A stretch of 64,000 nucleotides of DNA from Hydrogenophaga sp. (GTDB lineage: Bacteria > Pseudomonadota > Gammaproteobacteria > Burkholderiales > Burkholderiaceae_C), in assembly GCF_030373225.1 (NCBI RefSeq), contig NZ_JAUCZG010000006.1, forward strand, positions 62,001-126,000, read 5' to 3'. Below are positions 26,454-35,571 of this stretch, one piece after another. The position numbers and the translations under genes are program-made. Numbering within the stretch: the stretch's first letter is position 1; each line of letters opens with the position of its first letter. The notes below the pieces were generated by a model that worked only from the letters and a program-made list of their open reading frames with translations, ran no database searches and was not told the origin of the DNA.

Positions 26454-26924
26454 ATGAACCGACTATCTGCCATATTGCCCGCCGCGCAAGTGCTCGTCAG
26501 CGTTGACGCAACGAGCAAGAAACGCGCTTTCGAAGAAGCTGGGCTGCTGTTCGAGACCCTGCACGGACTCAACCGGGCACTCATCACCGACAGCTTGTTC
26601 GCCCGTGAACGCCTGGGCTCGACCGGGCTGGGTCACGGTGTGGCCATTCCCCACGGACGCATCAAGGGTCTGAAGCAGCCCCTGGCCGCCGTGTTCCAGC
26701 TGGCCAGTCCGATCGGCTTCGATGCACCGGACGAGTTGCCGGTGCAATTGATGATCTTTCTGCTGGTTCCCGAGGCCGCCACACAGAAACACCTTGAAAT
26801 CCTCTCCGAGATCGCCGAGTTGTTGAGCGACAGCGGTCTGCGCGAGCAGATGAAGGCATCGGTCGATGCCGCAGCGCTCCACAAGCAGATCACGTCCTGG
26901 CAGTCGGCCCACGCCGCCGCCTGA
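26454..26924 (+). CDS. ptsN: nitrogen-regulatory PTS IIA component (EIIA-Ntr)
   Basis: A 156-aa regulatory phosphocarrier of the nitrogen PTS. The phosphorylated His is in GHGVAIPHGRIKGL near residue 66, and the conserved DSLFARERLGSTGLG precedes it. In other proteobacteria its phosphorylation state tunes potassium uptake, carbon storage and stress responses. It is followed by hprK, as is usual in beta-proteobacteria. The kup potassium transporter elsewhere in this window is a possible indirect client. Confidence 0.92.
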   Translation: MNRLSAILPAAQVLVSVDATSKKRAFEEAGLLFETLHGLNRALITDSLFARERLGSTGLGHGVAIPHGRIKGLKQPLAAVFQLASPIGFDAPDELPVQLMIFLLVPEAATQKHLEILSEIAELLSDSGLREQMKASVDAAALHKQITSWQSAHAAA

Positions 26925-26930
26925 GGTTGT

Positions 26931-26982
26931 TGGCCCCCACACGCCACCGCTGCGCGGGTCGTATCCCAACGGGGGTGGCGGT
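26931..26982. repeat. degenerate copy of GC-rich dispersed element
   Basis: The gap between ptsN and hprK contains GGCCCCCAC, GCTGCGCGGGTCG and an inverted pair CGCCACC/GGTGGCG. This is in the style of the elements at 59789-59862 and 62720-62787 but more diverged. It forms a strong stem in RNA and may act as a weak terminator. Confidence 0.4.
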
Positions 26983-27045
26983 CCCGCCGATGGCAAATTG
27001 GTGGCAAATCGACCGCCCCCCCGTTGCACAGCGGAGTGAACGCGC

Positions 27046-27996
27046 TTGAAGCCCACCGTTGTCAGTGCCGATGTCCTGTTCGAGGACCACCGGGAGGCCT
27101 TGAAGTGGCAATGGATCGCCGGGCTCGGTGCATCCGAGCGGCGCTTCGACGAGGTCGCGATCCGAGCGGCCCGATCAGGCGCCGATCTGGTCGGCTACCT
27201 CAACTACATCCACCCCTACCGGGTGCAGGTGTTCGGCGAGCGTGAGGTGGCCTACCTCACCAGCAAGGACCAGGAAGACAACAAACGCCGGGTGGCGCGC
27301 ATCGTCACCCTCGAGCCCCCGGTGCTGGTGGTGGCCGATGGCCAGACAGCACCCGATGCGCTCACCGCCATGTGCGAACGCGCGCAGATTCCGATGTTCT
27401 CCACGCACGAGTCGGCGGCCTTCGTCATCGATGTGCTGCGTGCCTACCTGTCGCGCCATTTTGCCGACCGTGCCTCCATGCACGGCGTGTTCATGGACAT
27501 CCTCGGCATGGGCGTGATGATCACCGGTGAGTCGGGGCTGGGCAAGAGCGAACTCGGACTGGAACTCATCTCGCGCGGTCATGGCCTGGTGGCCGATGAT
27601 GCGGTGGACCTCTACCGCATCAACCAGACCAGCATCGAGGGACGCTGCCCCGAGCTGCTGCAGAACCTGCTGGAGGTGCGTGGCATCGGCTTGCTCGACA
27701 TCAAGGCCATCTTTGGCGAGACGGCGGTGCGCCGCAAGATGCGGCTGTCGCTGATCGTGCACCTGGTGCGGCGCGAGACCCTGGAGCGCGACTATGAGCG
27801 CATGCCCCACGAGCCGCTCTACCAGGACGTGCTCGGCGTGCCGGTGCGCAAGGCGGTGATCCAGGTGGTCGCCGGCCGCAACATCGCGGTGCTGGTCGAG
27901 GCCGCCGTGCGAAACACCATCCTGCAGCTGCGCGGCATCGACACCTATCAGGAGTTCGTTTCGCGCCATCGCGCGGCGATGTCGCGCCCGGAGTAG
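27046..27996 (+). CDS. hprK: HPr kinase/phosphorylase
   Basis: A 316-aa bifunctional enzyme that phosphorylates or dephosphorylates HPr on a serine. It starts at TTG with GGAG 10 bases upstream. The N-terminal half (1-130) is the MurF-like domain, and the C-terminal half has the P-loop [15 protein letters not shown] near residue 160, [10 protein letters not shown], and the signature [16 protein letters not shown]. ptsH itself is not in the window. In proteobacteria this enzyme links the PTS to virulence or storage control rather than to classic catabolite repression. Confidence 0.93.
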   Translation: MKPTVVSADVLFEDHREALKWQWIAGLGASERRFDEVAIRAARSGADLVGYLNYIHPYRVQVFGEREVAYLTSKDQEDNKRRVARIVTLEPPVLVVADGQTAPDALTAMCERAQIPMFSTHESAAFVIDVLRAYLSRHFADRASMHGVFMDILGMGVMITGESGLGKSELGLELISRGHGLVADDAVDLYRINQTSIEGRCPELLQNLLEVRGIGLLDIKAIFGETAVRRKMRLSLIVHLVRRETLERDYERMPHEPLYQDVLGVPVRKAVIQVVAGRNIAVLVEAAVRNTILQLRGIDTYQEFVSRHRAAMSRPE

Positions 27997-28000
27997 GGCG

Positions 28001-28441
28001 TCAGCTCCGCGCCGTCCGGCCTCTGTGGGGGCAGTCGGTCTTGGTGCAGTTGGCGTAGAGCGAAAGCGCATGCTCCTGCAGCAGGAAACCCCGTGTTTTG
28101 GCCACCATCTGCTGGCGCTTCTCGATTTCGGCGTCAAAGAATTCCTCCACGCGCCCGCAGTCCAGGCACACGAGGTGGTCGTGGTGCTGACCTTCGTTCA
28201 GTTCATACACCGCCTTGCCCGATTCGAAGTTGCTGCGCGTGAGCAGCCCGGCCTGTTCGAACTGCATCAGGACGCGGTAGACCGTGGCCAGTCCGATGTC
28301 GGAGCGTTCTTCGAGCAGGACGCGGAACACGTCTTCGGCCGTCATGTGACGCTGTTTGGCGTTCTGGAACACCTCGAGGATCTTCAGTCGCGGCAACGTG
28401 GCCTTCAGGCCTGTGCTTTTGAGCTCTTCGATGTTGGTCAT
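28001..28441 (-). CDS. fur: ferric uptake regulator Fur
   Basis: A 146-aa metal-dependent repressor. The DNA-binding domain spans residues 1-85 ([19 protein letters not shown], then [19 protein letters not shown]). The metal-binding part has [16 protein letters not shown] near residue 88 and a second cysteine pair near the end, [11 protein letters not shown]. With Fe2+ it represses iron-uptake genes. It is divergent from bamE and ends 4 bp from the hprK stop. I saw no clear Fur box in the shared upstream gap. Confidence 0.94.
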   Translation of the reverse strand: MTNIEELKSTGLKATLPRLKILEVFQNAKQRHMTAEDVFRVLLEERSDIGLATVYRVLMQFEQAGLLTRSNFESGKAVYELNEGQHHDHLVCLDCGRVEEFFDAEIEKRQQMVAKTRGFLLQEHALSLYANCTKTDCPHRGRTARS

Positions 28442-28480
28442 GGCGTTGCGCGCTGGGCGTGGGTTCGGGCGTCGGGATCT

Positions 28481-28511
28481 TTGCGGTGCCTTCGAGCCCC
28501 AAGACTACAAT
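28481..28511 (+). promoter_or_regulatory. bamE promoter candidate
   Basis: TTGCGG (28481-28486) and TACAAT (28506-28511) are separated by 19 bp. Transcription would begin near 28518, which favours the bamE start at 28600 over an in-frame ATG at 28510 that overlaps the -10 element. Confidence 0.4.
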
Positions 28512-28599
28512 GAAAGCATCATATCGTCAGCGTCTGGCGCACGCTGCATTTTTGCCCCGGCAACGCGTGCGCGCGCGCCCCCTTCCACGGTTCGACCCC

Positions 28600-29199
28600 A
28601 TGCACTTCCCATCACCCGCTTGCGCTTCTCCGACGCCGCAGGGTCGGCCCATTCGCCGCTCGGTTGTCCTGCTCTGTGCCCTGAGTTCGCTGGTCGCGAT
28701 CTCGGCCTGCTCCAGCGTCACCAGCCGCCTGCCCGGCATCACCAGCCTGGTCACGCCGTACAAGATCGACATCCTTCAAGGCAACGTGGTCACGCGCGAG
28801 CAGGCCGCTGTGCTGCAGCCCGGCATGACCCGCGAACAGGTGCGTGACATCCTGGGTTCGCCGCTGCTGGCCAGCGTGTTCCACGCCGACCGCTGGGACT
28901 ACGTCTTCACCTTCCGCCGTCAGGGCCAGACACCGCAGCAGCGCCGCCTGACCATCTTCTTCAAGGCGAATGCGCTCGAGAGATTCGAGGCCGACGAGCT
29001 GCCCAGCGAGGCGGAATTCGTGGCCTCGCTCGACGCCGGTCGCAAGTTCGGCAAGGTGCCGCCGCTGCAGGCCACCGAAGCCCAGCTCAAGGCCTTCGAC
29101 GAGCGCAACAAGACCACCGCGCCCGCCACGCCCGCATCCCCCGCGCCGGAGCCCGCCACCAGCTACCCACCGCTGGAGACCCCGGGGACGGCGCGATGA
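28600..29199 (+). CDS. bamE: outer membrane protein assembly factor BamE
   Basis: A 199-aa lipoprotein of the BAM complex, which inserts beta-barrels into the outer membrane. The signal peptide ends in the lipobox ISAC near residue 37. The SmpA/OmlA domain follows: [20 protein letters not shown], then [20 protein letters not shown] and [10 protein letters not shown] Pro/Ala-rich tail ends the protein. It is divergent from fur, and its stop overlaps the dapB ATG by 4 bp. Confidence 0.9.
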   Translation: MHFPSPACASPTPQGRPIRRSVVLLCALSSLVAISACSSVTSRLPGITSLVTPYKIDILQGNVVTREQAAVLQPGMTREQVRDILGSPLLASVFHADRWDYVFTFRRQGQTPQQRRLTIFFKANALERFEADELPSEAEFVASLDAGRKFGKVPPLQATEAQLKAFDERNKTTAPATPASPAPEPATSYPPLETPGTAR

Positions 29200-30014
29200 G
29201 TGGCGCGGCCGACCTGCAACGGGTGTGTGTCGCCGGCGCCAGCGGCCGCATGGGTCAGATGTTGGTGGAAGCCGTGCGTGCCAGTGACGACTGCCGGCTC
29301 GGTGGCGCGCTCGACATCGAAGGCAGCCCGATGCTGGGCCATGACGCGGCGGGTTTTGCCGGCCAGGCCAGCGGTGTGCTCATCACCGCCGACCTCGCCC
29401 GTGGCCTGGGCGGCAACCACGCACTGATCGATTTCACCCGCCCCGAAGGCACGCTGGCGCACCTGCGCGAATGCGTCAGGCTGGGTGTGAACGCGGTCAT
29501 CGGCACCACCGGCTTCAACGATGAGCAAAAGGCCGCGATCGCCGAGGCCGCGAAGTCGGTTGCCATCGTGCTGGCGCCCAACATGAGCGTGGGCGTGAAC
29601 GTCACGCTCAAGCTGCTGGAGATGGCAGCCAGGGCCATGGCCACCGGCTACGACATCGAGATCATCGAAGCGCACCACCGCCACAAGGTGGATGCTCCCA
29701 GCGGCACCGCGCTCAAGATGGGCGAGGTGATCGCCGGCGCGCTGGGTCGCGATCTCAAGGACTGCGCGGTGTATGCGCGCGAGGGCGTCACGGGCGAGCG
29801 CGATCCATCGAGCATCGGCTTTGCCACCATCCGGGGTGGCGACATCGTGGGTGACCACACGGTGCTGTTTGCAGGCATCGGCGAACGCATCGAGATCACA
29901 CACAAGTCGAGCAGCCGTGCCACGTATGCACAGGGCAGTCTGCGCGCGGTGCGGTTCCTCAAGGGCAAGACGCACGGCCTCTACGACATGTTCGACGTTC
30001 TGGGTTTGCGCTGA
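29196..30014 (+). CDS. dapB: 4-hydroxy-tetrahydrodipicolinate reductase
   Basis: A 272-aa NAD(P)H-dependent enzyme of the diaminopimelate/lysine pathway. The nucleotide site [14 protein letters not shown] opens the protein, GTTGFN and APNMSVGVN lie mid-way, and the catalytic signature [20 protein letters not shown] is near residue 153. Length and motifs are normal. The ATG overlaps the bamE stop (ATGA), and exbB begins 10 bp after its stop. Confidence 0.95.
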   Translation: MSGAADLQRVCVAGASGRMGQMLVEAVRASDDCRLGGALDIEGSPMLGHDAAGFAGQASGVLITADLARGLGGNHALIDFTRPEGTLAHLRECVRLGVNAVIGTTGFNDEQKAAIAEAAKSVAIVLAPNMSVGVNVTLKLLEMAARAMATGYDIEIIEAHHRHKVDAPSGTALKMGEVIAGALGRDLKDCAVYAREGVTGERDPSSIGFATIRGGDIVGDHTVLFAGIGERIEITHKSSSRATYAQGSLRAVRFLKGKTHGLYDMFDVLGLR

Positions 30015-30024
30015 AGCCGGCAAC

Positions 30025-30693
30025 ATGGGCGGCGGAGGGTCCCTCGGTCTCGTTCAGACTTTCGCGCAGGCCGATGCGGCGGGCCGCGCGGTTGCCCTGT
30101 TGCTGCTGGCCATGTCGGTGGCCACCTGGGTCGTCATCTTGTGGAAAGGCTGGCTGCTGCGCCGCGCCGCCCGCGACCTGCAGCTGAGCACCGCCGCTTT
30201 CTGGCAGGCCGCCGATCTGGATGACGCCCAGCGCCGTCTGGGCATGTTCGACGCGCAGCAACTCGTGCGGCCGCTGCTGCAGGCTGCAACAGGCCTGTCC
30301 AGCGCCCCGATGCACACGCTGGCCGCCGCCGGTGACCGTTCCCAACAGCTCACCCGCGTGCTGCGTGAGGCCCTGCATCGTGTGTCGGACCGCCTGCAAT
30401 ATGGTCAGGTGCTGCTGGCCAGCGTGGGCTCCACCGCGCCGTTCGTGGGCCTCCTGGGCACCGTCTGGGGCATCTACAACGCGCTCGGCGGCATCGGGCT
30501 CGATGGTGGTTTGCGCATCGAACAGGTCGCGGGCCCGGTGGGCGAGGCCCTGGTGATGACGGCGGCGGGTCTGGTGGTGGCGATTCCTGCGGTGCTCTCC
30601 TACAACGTGCTGGGCCGTCAGATCGCGCGCATCGAGGCCGATCTCGAGGGCTTCGCGCGCGACTTGCGCGAATGGATGGTGCATCAGCCATGA
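30025..30693 (+). CDS. exbB: MotA/TolQ/ExbB proton channel family protein
   Basis: A 222-aa inner-membrane protein with three helices: residues 20-40 (AVALLLLAMSVATWVVILWK), then two near residues 130-150 (GSTAPFVGLLGTVWGIYNAL) and 165-190. It forms the proton-driven motor with ExbD that powers TonB-dependent outer-membrane transport, or a Tol-like function. The start is the ATG 10 bp after dapB. No tonB follows, so the energised partner is encoded elsewhere; TolQ-like function is the alternative. Confidence 0.85.
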   Translation: MGGGGSLGLVQTFAQADAAGRAVALLLLAMSVATWVVILWKGWLLRRAARDLQLSTAAFWQAADLDDAQRRLGMFDAQQLVRPLLQAATGLSSAPMHTLAAAGDRSQQLTRVLREALHRVSDRLQYGQVLLASVGSTAPFVGLLGTVWGIYNALGGIGLDGGLRIEQVAGPVGEALVMTAAGLVVAIPAVLSYNVLGRQIARIEADLEGFARDLREWMVHQP

Positions 30694-31121
30694 GTTTCGG
30701 CAGGCTGGAGAGGCGGGCGGGCCACAAACCCATGAGCGAGATCAACGTCACGCCGCTGGTCGACGTGATGCTGGTGTTGCTGGTGATCTTCATCATCGCA
30801 GCACCCTTCATGGCCGACCGGCTGGCCCTGCGGCTGCCCAAGGCCGAGCTGCCGAAGGCGGCCACGATCGCCGAGTCCGGGCCCTTCGTGTCGCTGGCCA
30901 TCGACAGCCAGGGGCGCGTGCAGTGGGACGGACAGGTCGTGGACGAGTCCTTGCTGCGCCAGCGCCTGCTCGAGACCGCACAGCGCGATCCTGCCACCGA
31001 GCTGCAACTGCGCGCCGATGCCGGCCTGCCCTACGGACGCGTGGTCTCGCTGATCGGCATGGCGCAATCGGTCGGACTCACCCGCATCGGCTTCGTGGCC
31101 GAGGCACACGCCCCGCGCTGA
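30690..31121 (+). CDS. exbD: ExbD/TolR family protein
   Basis: A 143-aa protein with one N-terminal membrane helix and a periplasmic domain. The helix carries the proton-accepting Asp in INVTPLVDVMLVLLVIFIIA near residue 25. The periplasmic part (residues 50-143) has the typical ELQLRADAGLPYGRVVSLIG. The ATG overlaps the exbB stop (ATGA). Confidence 0.9.
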   Translation: MSFGRLERRAGHKPMSEINVTPLVDVMLVLLVIFIIAAPFMADRLALRLPKAELPKAATIAESGPFVSLAIDSQGRVQWDGQVVDESLLRQRLLETAQRDPATELQLRADAGLPYGRVVSLIGMAQSVGLTRIGFVAEAHAPR

Positions 31122-31157
31122 TTGCCTGAGACGGCGGGCAGCGCGCGGCCCAAGGCC

Positions 31158-31163
31158 TAAAAT
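31158..31163 (+). promoter_or_regulatory. -10 element (TAAAAT) before leuS
   Basis: TAAAAT lies about 68 bp before the leuS ATG, in the CCTAAAATCC setting I associate with Burkholderiales promoters. There is no convincing -35. Confidence 0.35.
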
Positions 31164-31231
31164 CCGCCATTCCCCCGCGCCGTGGCGCAGCTTCTCACCT
31201 CACCGTCGCCGGCTGGTCCGGACCCTGGTTC

Positions 31232-33943
31232 ATGCAAGAAAAATACGCCCACAAGGAAGTTGAGCGCGCTGCGCACGCCCACTGGAACGCCACCGACGCC
31301 TACCGCGTGACGGAAGACGCAGGCAAGAAGAAGTTTTACGCCTGTTCCATGCTGCCCTACCCCAGCGGCAAGCTGCACATGGGCCATGTGCGCAACTACA
31401 CCATCAACGACATGCTCACGCGCCACCTGCGCATGAAGGGCTTCAACGTGCTCATGCCCATGGGCTGGGACGCGTTCGGCCTGCCCGCCGAGAACGCTGC
31501 ATTGAAGAACGGTGTGCCGCCGGCGAAGTGGACGCATGAAAACATCGCCTACATGAAGCAGCAGATGCAGGCCATGGGCCTGGCGATCGACTGGTCGCGC
31601 GAAGTGGCCACCTGCGACCCGACTTACTACAAATGGAACCAGTGGCTGTTCCTGAAGATGCTGGAGAAGGGCATCGCCTACCGCAAGACGCAGGTCGTCA
31701 ACTGGGACCCGGTGGACCAGACGGTGCTGGCCAACGAGCAGGTGATCGACGGCAAGGGCTGGCGCACCGGTGCGCTGGTCGAGAAGCGCGAGATCCCGGG
31801 CTATTACCTCAACATCACGGCGTACGCCGAAGAGCTGCTCGACCACGTGCAGATCGGCAACCCCAAGGCCACGCTCAACGGCTGGCCCGACAAGGTGCGT
31901 CTGATGCAGGAGAACTGGATCGGCAAGAGCGAGGGCGTGCGCTTTGCGTTCCCGCACGACATCAAGGGCCACGACGGTGCCTTGATCGGCGAAGGAAAGA
32001 TGTACGTGTTCACCACGCGCGCCGACACCATCATGGGCGTGACCTTCTGCGCCGTGGCGCCCGAGCACCCGCTGGCCTCGCACGCCGCCTCGAACAACCC
32101 GGCGCTGGCCGCCTTCATTGAAGAGTGCAAGACCGGTGGCACGACCGAAGCCGAACTCGCCACGCAGGAAAAGAAGGGCATGGCCACGGGTCTTTCCGTG
32201 ACGCACCCCTTGACCGGTGAGGCGGTGGCCGTGTGGGTGGGCAACTACGTGCTGATGAGCTACGGCGACGGCGCCGTGATGGGTGTGCCCGCGCACGACG
32301 AGCGGGACTTTGCGTTCGCGAAGAAGTACGACCTGAAGATCCAGCCCGTGGTGGCGGTCCAGGGCGAGACTTTCAGCCTGGACGCCTGGGCCGACTGGTA
32401 CGGCGACAAGCAGCGCGCGGTGTGTGTCCATTCCGGTGACCTGGACGGCCTGCCGTACAAGGCGGCGGTCGACGCGGTGGCCAGCCAGCTCGCGGCCAGG
32501 GGCCTGGGCGAGAAGAAGACCACCTTCCGCCTGCGCGACTGGGGCGTGAGCCGCCAGCGCTACTGGGGCACGCCCATTCCCATCATCCACTGCAGCGAAC
32601 ACGGCGCGGTGCCCGTGCCCGAGAAAGACCTGCCGGTGGTGCTGCCGCAAGACTGCATTCCCGATGGCTCGGGCAACCCGCTGCACAAACACGAGGGTTT
32701 TCACGCGGGCGTGGTGTGCCCGGTGTGCGGCCAGCCCGCGCGCCGCGAGACCGACACCATGGACACCTTCGTGGATTCGTCCTGGTACTTCATGCGCTAT
32801 TGCGATCCGGACAACGCCGAGCACATGGTGGCCGAGGGCGCCGACTACTGGATGCGGGACCAGCATGCCGCGACCGGCGGCAGCGGCATGGACCAGTACA
32901 TCGGTGGCATCGAACACGCCATCCTGCACCTGCTCTACGCGCGTTTCTGGACCAAGGTCATGCGCGACATGGGGCTGGTGAAGATCGACGAGCCCTTCAC
33001 GCACCTGCTCACCCAGGGCATGGTGCTCAACCACCTCTACAGCCGGCGCACCGCCAAGGGCGGCAAGGATTACTTCTGGCCGCACGACGTGGAGACCGTG
33101 TTCGACGAAGCCGGCAAGGTCGTGGGGGCGAAGCTGAAGAACCCGGCCACCAGCGGCGACGGTTTGCTGCCCGTGGGCACGCCCATCGACTACGAGGGCG
33201 TGGGCACCATGTCCAAGTCGAAGAACAACGGCGTGGACCCGCAGGACCTGATCGAGAAGTACGGCGCCGACACCGCGCGCCTCTACACCATGTTCACCGC
33301 TCCGCCCGAGGCCACGCTGGAGTGGAACGACGCGGCGGTGGAGGGCAGCTACCGTTTTCTGCGCCGGGTGTGGGCTTTCGGTCTGAAGCTCTCGGCCACC
33401 CCTGGCCTGGGCGCGCTGGCCGCCGGCGTGTCGAAGCAACCGCTGTCCAAGGGGGCGAAGGCGCTCCGTCTGGAGCTGCACACCGTGCTCAAGCAGGTGG
33501 ACTACGACTACCAGCGCATGCAATACAACACCGTGGTCTCCGGAGCGATGAAGATGCTCAACGCGCTGGAAGACTTCAAAGGCGATGCCGGCTCGGGCGA
33601 CAACGCGGCGCTGAGCGAGGGCTTCGGCATCCTGCTGCGCTGCATCTACCCCGCCACGCCGCACATCGCCCACACGCTGTGGAGCGAGCTGGGCTATGCC
33701 GGCGAGCTGCTCGATGCGCCGTGGCCGGAGCCCGACGAGGCCGCTTTGCAGCGCGACGAGATCGAACTCGTGCTGCAGATCAACGGCAAGCTGCGTGGCA
33801 GCCTGCTGGTGCCGGCCCAGGCCGACAAGGCCGCCATCGAAGCGGCCGCGCTGTCCAGCGAGGCCTTCATCAGGCAGGCCGCGGGTGCAGCGCCGAAAAA
33901 GGTGGTGGTCGTGCCGGGCCGCCTGGTCAACGTCGTCCTTTGA
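31232..33943 (+). CDS. leuS: leucine--tRNA ligase
   Basis: A 903-aa class I aminoacyl-tRNA synthetase that charges tRNA-Leu. The HIGH motif is [15 protein letters not shown] near residue 40. The CP1 editing domain spans about 225-430, with [12 protein letters not shown] in the editing site. The zinc-like knuckle [20 protein letters not shown] follows, and KMSKS is [16 protein letters not shown] near residue 655. The anticodon-binding and C-terminal domains are complete. It is followed by lptE and holA in the usual order. Confidence 0.97.
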   Translation: MQEKYAHKEVERAAHAHWNATDAYRVTEDAGKKKFYACSMLPYPSGKLHMGHVRNYTINDMLTRHLRMKGFNVLMPMGWDAFGLPAENAALKNGVPPAKWTHENIAYMKQQMQAMGLAIDWSREVATCDPTYYKWNQWLFLKMLEKGIAYRKTQVVNWDPVDQTVLANEQVIDGKGWRTGALVEKREIPGYYLNITAYAEELLDHVQIGNPKATLNGWPDKVRLMQENWIGKSEGVRFAFPHDIKGHDGALIGEGKMYVFTTRADTIMGVTFCAVAPEHPLASHAASNNPALAAFIEECKTGGTTEAELATQEKKGMATGLSVTHPLTGEAVAVWVGNYVLMSYGDGAVMGVPAHDERDFAFAKKYDLKIQPVVAVQGETFSLDAWADWYGDKQRAVCVHSGDLDGLPYKAAVDAVASQLAARGLGEKKTTFRLRDWGVSRQRYWGTPIPIIHCSEHGAVPVPEKDLPVVLPQDCIPDGSGNPLHKHEGFHAGVVCPVCGQPARRETDTMDTFVDSSWYFMRYCDPDNAEHMVAEGADYWMRDQHAATGGSGMDQYIGGIEHAILHLLYARFWTKVMRDMGLVKIDEPFTHLLTQGMVLNHLYSRRTAKGGKDYFWPHDVETVFDEAGKVVGAKLKNPATSGDGLLPVGTPIDYEGVGTMSKSKNNGVDPQDLIEKYGADTARLYTMFTAPPEATLEWNDAAVEGSYRFLRRVWAFGLKLSATPGLGALAAGVSKQPLSKGAKALRLELHTVLKQVDYDYQRMQYNTVVSGAMKMLNALEDFKGDAGSGDNAALSEGFGILLRCIYPATPHIAHTLWSELGYAGELLDAPWPEPDEAALQRDEIELVLQINGKLRGSLLVPAQADKAAIEAAALSSEAFIRQAAGAAPKKVVVVPGRLVNVVL

Positions 33944-33953
33944 AAGTCTGCGC

Positions 33954-34496
33954 ATGACGAACCCACGCCACGAGCACCCGCGCCGACGCACCTGGCTGCA
34001 ACTCACGCTCGCTGCGACCGCGCTGGGCCTGTCGGGCTGTGGCTTCGCGCTGCGTCAGGCGCCCACGTTTGCTTTCGGCACGCTGCGCCTGCAAGGCATG
34101 GAGGGCACGCAGGTCAGCCGGGAGCTGCGCGAGGCGCTGCAGGCCAACGGCGTGCGCGTGCTCACATCGGCCACGCCGGCCACGGGCCCGGGTGCCCAGG
34201 TCGCGCAGGCGGTCCTCACCGTGCTGGTCGACCAGCGCGAGCGGGTGGTGGTGGGCCAGACGGCCGCGGGCCAGGTGCGCGAGCTGCAGCTGCGCACCCG
34301 TTTCGTGTTCCGCCTGCGCACCCCCGCCGACAAGATCCTGATCGACGACACCGAGCTGCTGCTCGAGCGCGACATCAGCTTCAACGAAACCCAGGTGCTC
34401 GCGAAGGACGCCGAAGAGGCGATGCTCTTTCGCGACATGCGTGGTGACGTCGTGCAGCAGGTGATCCGCCGCCTGGCGGCGGTGAAATCCCTCTGA
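33954..34496 (+). CDS. lptE: LPS-assembly lipoprotein LptE
   Basis: A 180-aa outer-membrane lipoprotein that plugs the LptD barrel for lipopolysaccharide export. The signal ends with the lipobox LSGC near residue 28 (ATALGLSGCGFALRQ). The rest has the LptE alpha/beta fold with TLRLQGMEGTQVSRELREAL and DTELLLERDISFNE. The start is the ATG 10 bp after leuS; holA follows 16 bp later. Confidence 0.88.
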   Translation: MTNPRHEHPRRRTWLQLTLAATALGLSGCGFALRQAPTFAFGTLRLQGMEGTQVSRELREALQANGVRVLTSATPATGPGAQVAQAVLTVLVDQRERVVVGQTAAGQVRELQLRTRFVFRLRTPADKILIDDTELLLERDISFNETQVLAKDAEEAMLFRDMRGDVVQQVIRRLAAVKSL

Positions 34497-34512
34497 AGCC
34501 CGGCCCCCCGCC

Positions 34513-35571
34513 ATGCAGATTGCCGCCCCCCAGCTCGCTGCCCAGCTGCAACGCGGCCTGCGCAGCCTCTACACCCTGCACGGCGACGAGCCGCTGCTGA
34601 TCCAGGAGGCGGCCGACGCCATCCGTGCGGCGGCGCGCCAGCAGGGGTGCGGCGAGCGCACGGTGCACACCGTGGCCGGCGCGCATTTCGACTGGGGCGA
34701 GGTGCTCGCCAGCGGCGGGTCGATGAGCCTGTTCTCCGACCGCCAGCTGATCGAGATCCGCATCCCGTCGGGCAAGCCCGGCAAGGACGGCTCGCAGGTG
34801 CTGCAGCAGATCGCGCAGGCGGCCGAGAACAACGACAGCACGGTCACGGTGGTGATCCTGCCGCGGCTGGACATGGCCACCCAGAAGGGGGCCTGGTTCG
34901 CAGCGCTCGACAGCTTCGGCGTGACGGTGCGTGTTGAAGCGGTGGACCGCAAGACCTTGCCGCATTGGATCGCGCAGCGCCTGCAGGCGCAGGGCCAGTG
35001 CGTGCTGGCGGGCGAGGAAGGCCAGCGCACGCTGCAGTTTTTCGCTGACCGGGTCGAGGGCAACCTGCTCGCGGCGCACCAGGAGATCCAGAAGCTCGCG
35101 CTGCTGCACCCGGCCGGCGAGCTGTCGCTCGAGCAGGTGGAGTCGGCGGTGCTCAACGTGGCGCGTTACGACGCGTTCAAGCTCGCCGAAGCCGTTCTGG
35201 GCGGGCAAGGCGTGCGGGTGCAGCGCATGCTCGACGGCCTGCAGGCCGAGGGTGAGGCGCCGGTGCTGGTGCACTGGGCGCTGTCCGAGGACATCCGCAC
35301 CCTGCACCGCGTGCGCACCGCGCTCGACGCGGGCCGCCCCTTGCCCATGGCCCTGCGCGAGAACCGCGTTTGGGGCGTCAAGGAAAAGCTCATGGAGCGC
35401 GCGCTGCCCCTGCTGAGCATGGCCACGCTGACCCGCTGGCTGGACGATGCCCACACGGTCGACGGCATCGTCAAGGGTCTGAAGGCACCGGGCTGGCCGG
35501 CCGATCCGTGGCAGGCGTTGCAGCAGATGGCGATGAAGGTGGCGGGGGCTTGCGCGTTGCCTGCGCGCTGA
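34513..35571 (+). CDS. holA: DNA polymerase III subunit delta
   Basis: A 352-aa subunit of the clamp loader, which opens the beta sliding clamp. MQIAAPQLAAQLQRGLRSLY opens the protein, followed by LHGDEPLLIQEAADAIRAAA. Then come IEIRIPSGKPGKDGSQVLQQ and the C-terminal collar with LLAAHQEIQKLALLHPAGEL and WGVKEKLMERALPLL. The last 101 bp lie antisense to the end of the histidine kinase gene on the other strand. In relatives holA is normally followed by proA; here proA is 17 kb away. Confidence 0.92.
   Translation: MQIAAPQLAAQLQRGLRSLYTLHGDEPLLIQEAADAIRAAARQQGCGERTVHTVAGAHFDWGEVLASGGSMSLFSDRQLIEIRIPSGKPGKDGSQVLQQIAQAAENNDSTVTVVILPRLDMATQKGAWFAALDSFGVTVRVEAVDRKTLPHWIAQRLQAQGQCVLAGEEGQRTLQFFADRVEGNLLAAHQEIQKLALLHPAGELSLEQVESAVLNVARYDAFKLAEAVLGGQGVRVQRMLDGLQAEGEAPVLVHWALSEDIRTLHRVRTALDAGRPLPMALRENRVWGVKEKLMERALPLLSMATLTRWLDDAHTVDGIVKGLKAPGWPADPWQALQQMAMKVAGACALPAR

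Noticed and set aside
28442..28599. Fur box in the fur-bamE gap
   Set aside because: ATGAAAGCATCATAT has only a loose resemblance to GATAATGATAATCATTATC; too many mismatches to support a site.
31157..34006. Open frame of 949 codons antisense to leuS
   Set aside because: leuS on the plus strand is certain and intact; the antisense translation has no recognisable domain.
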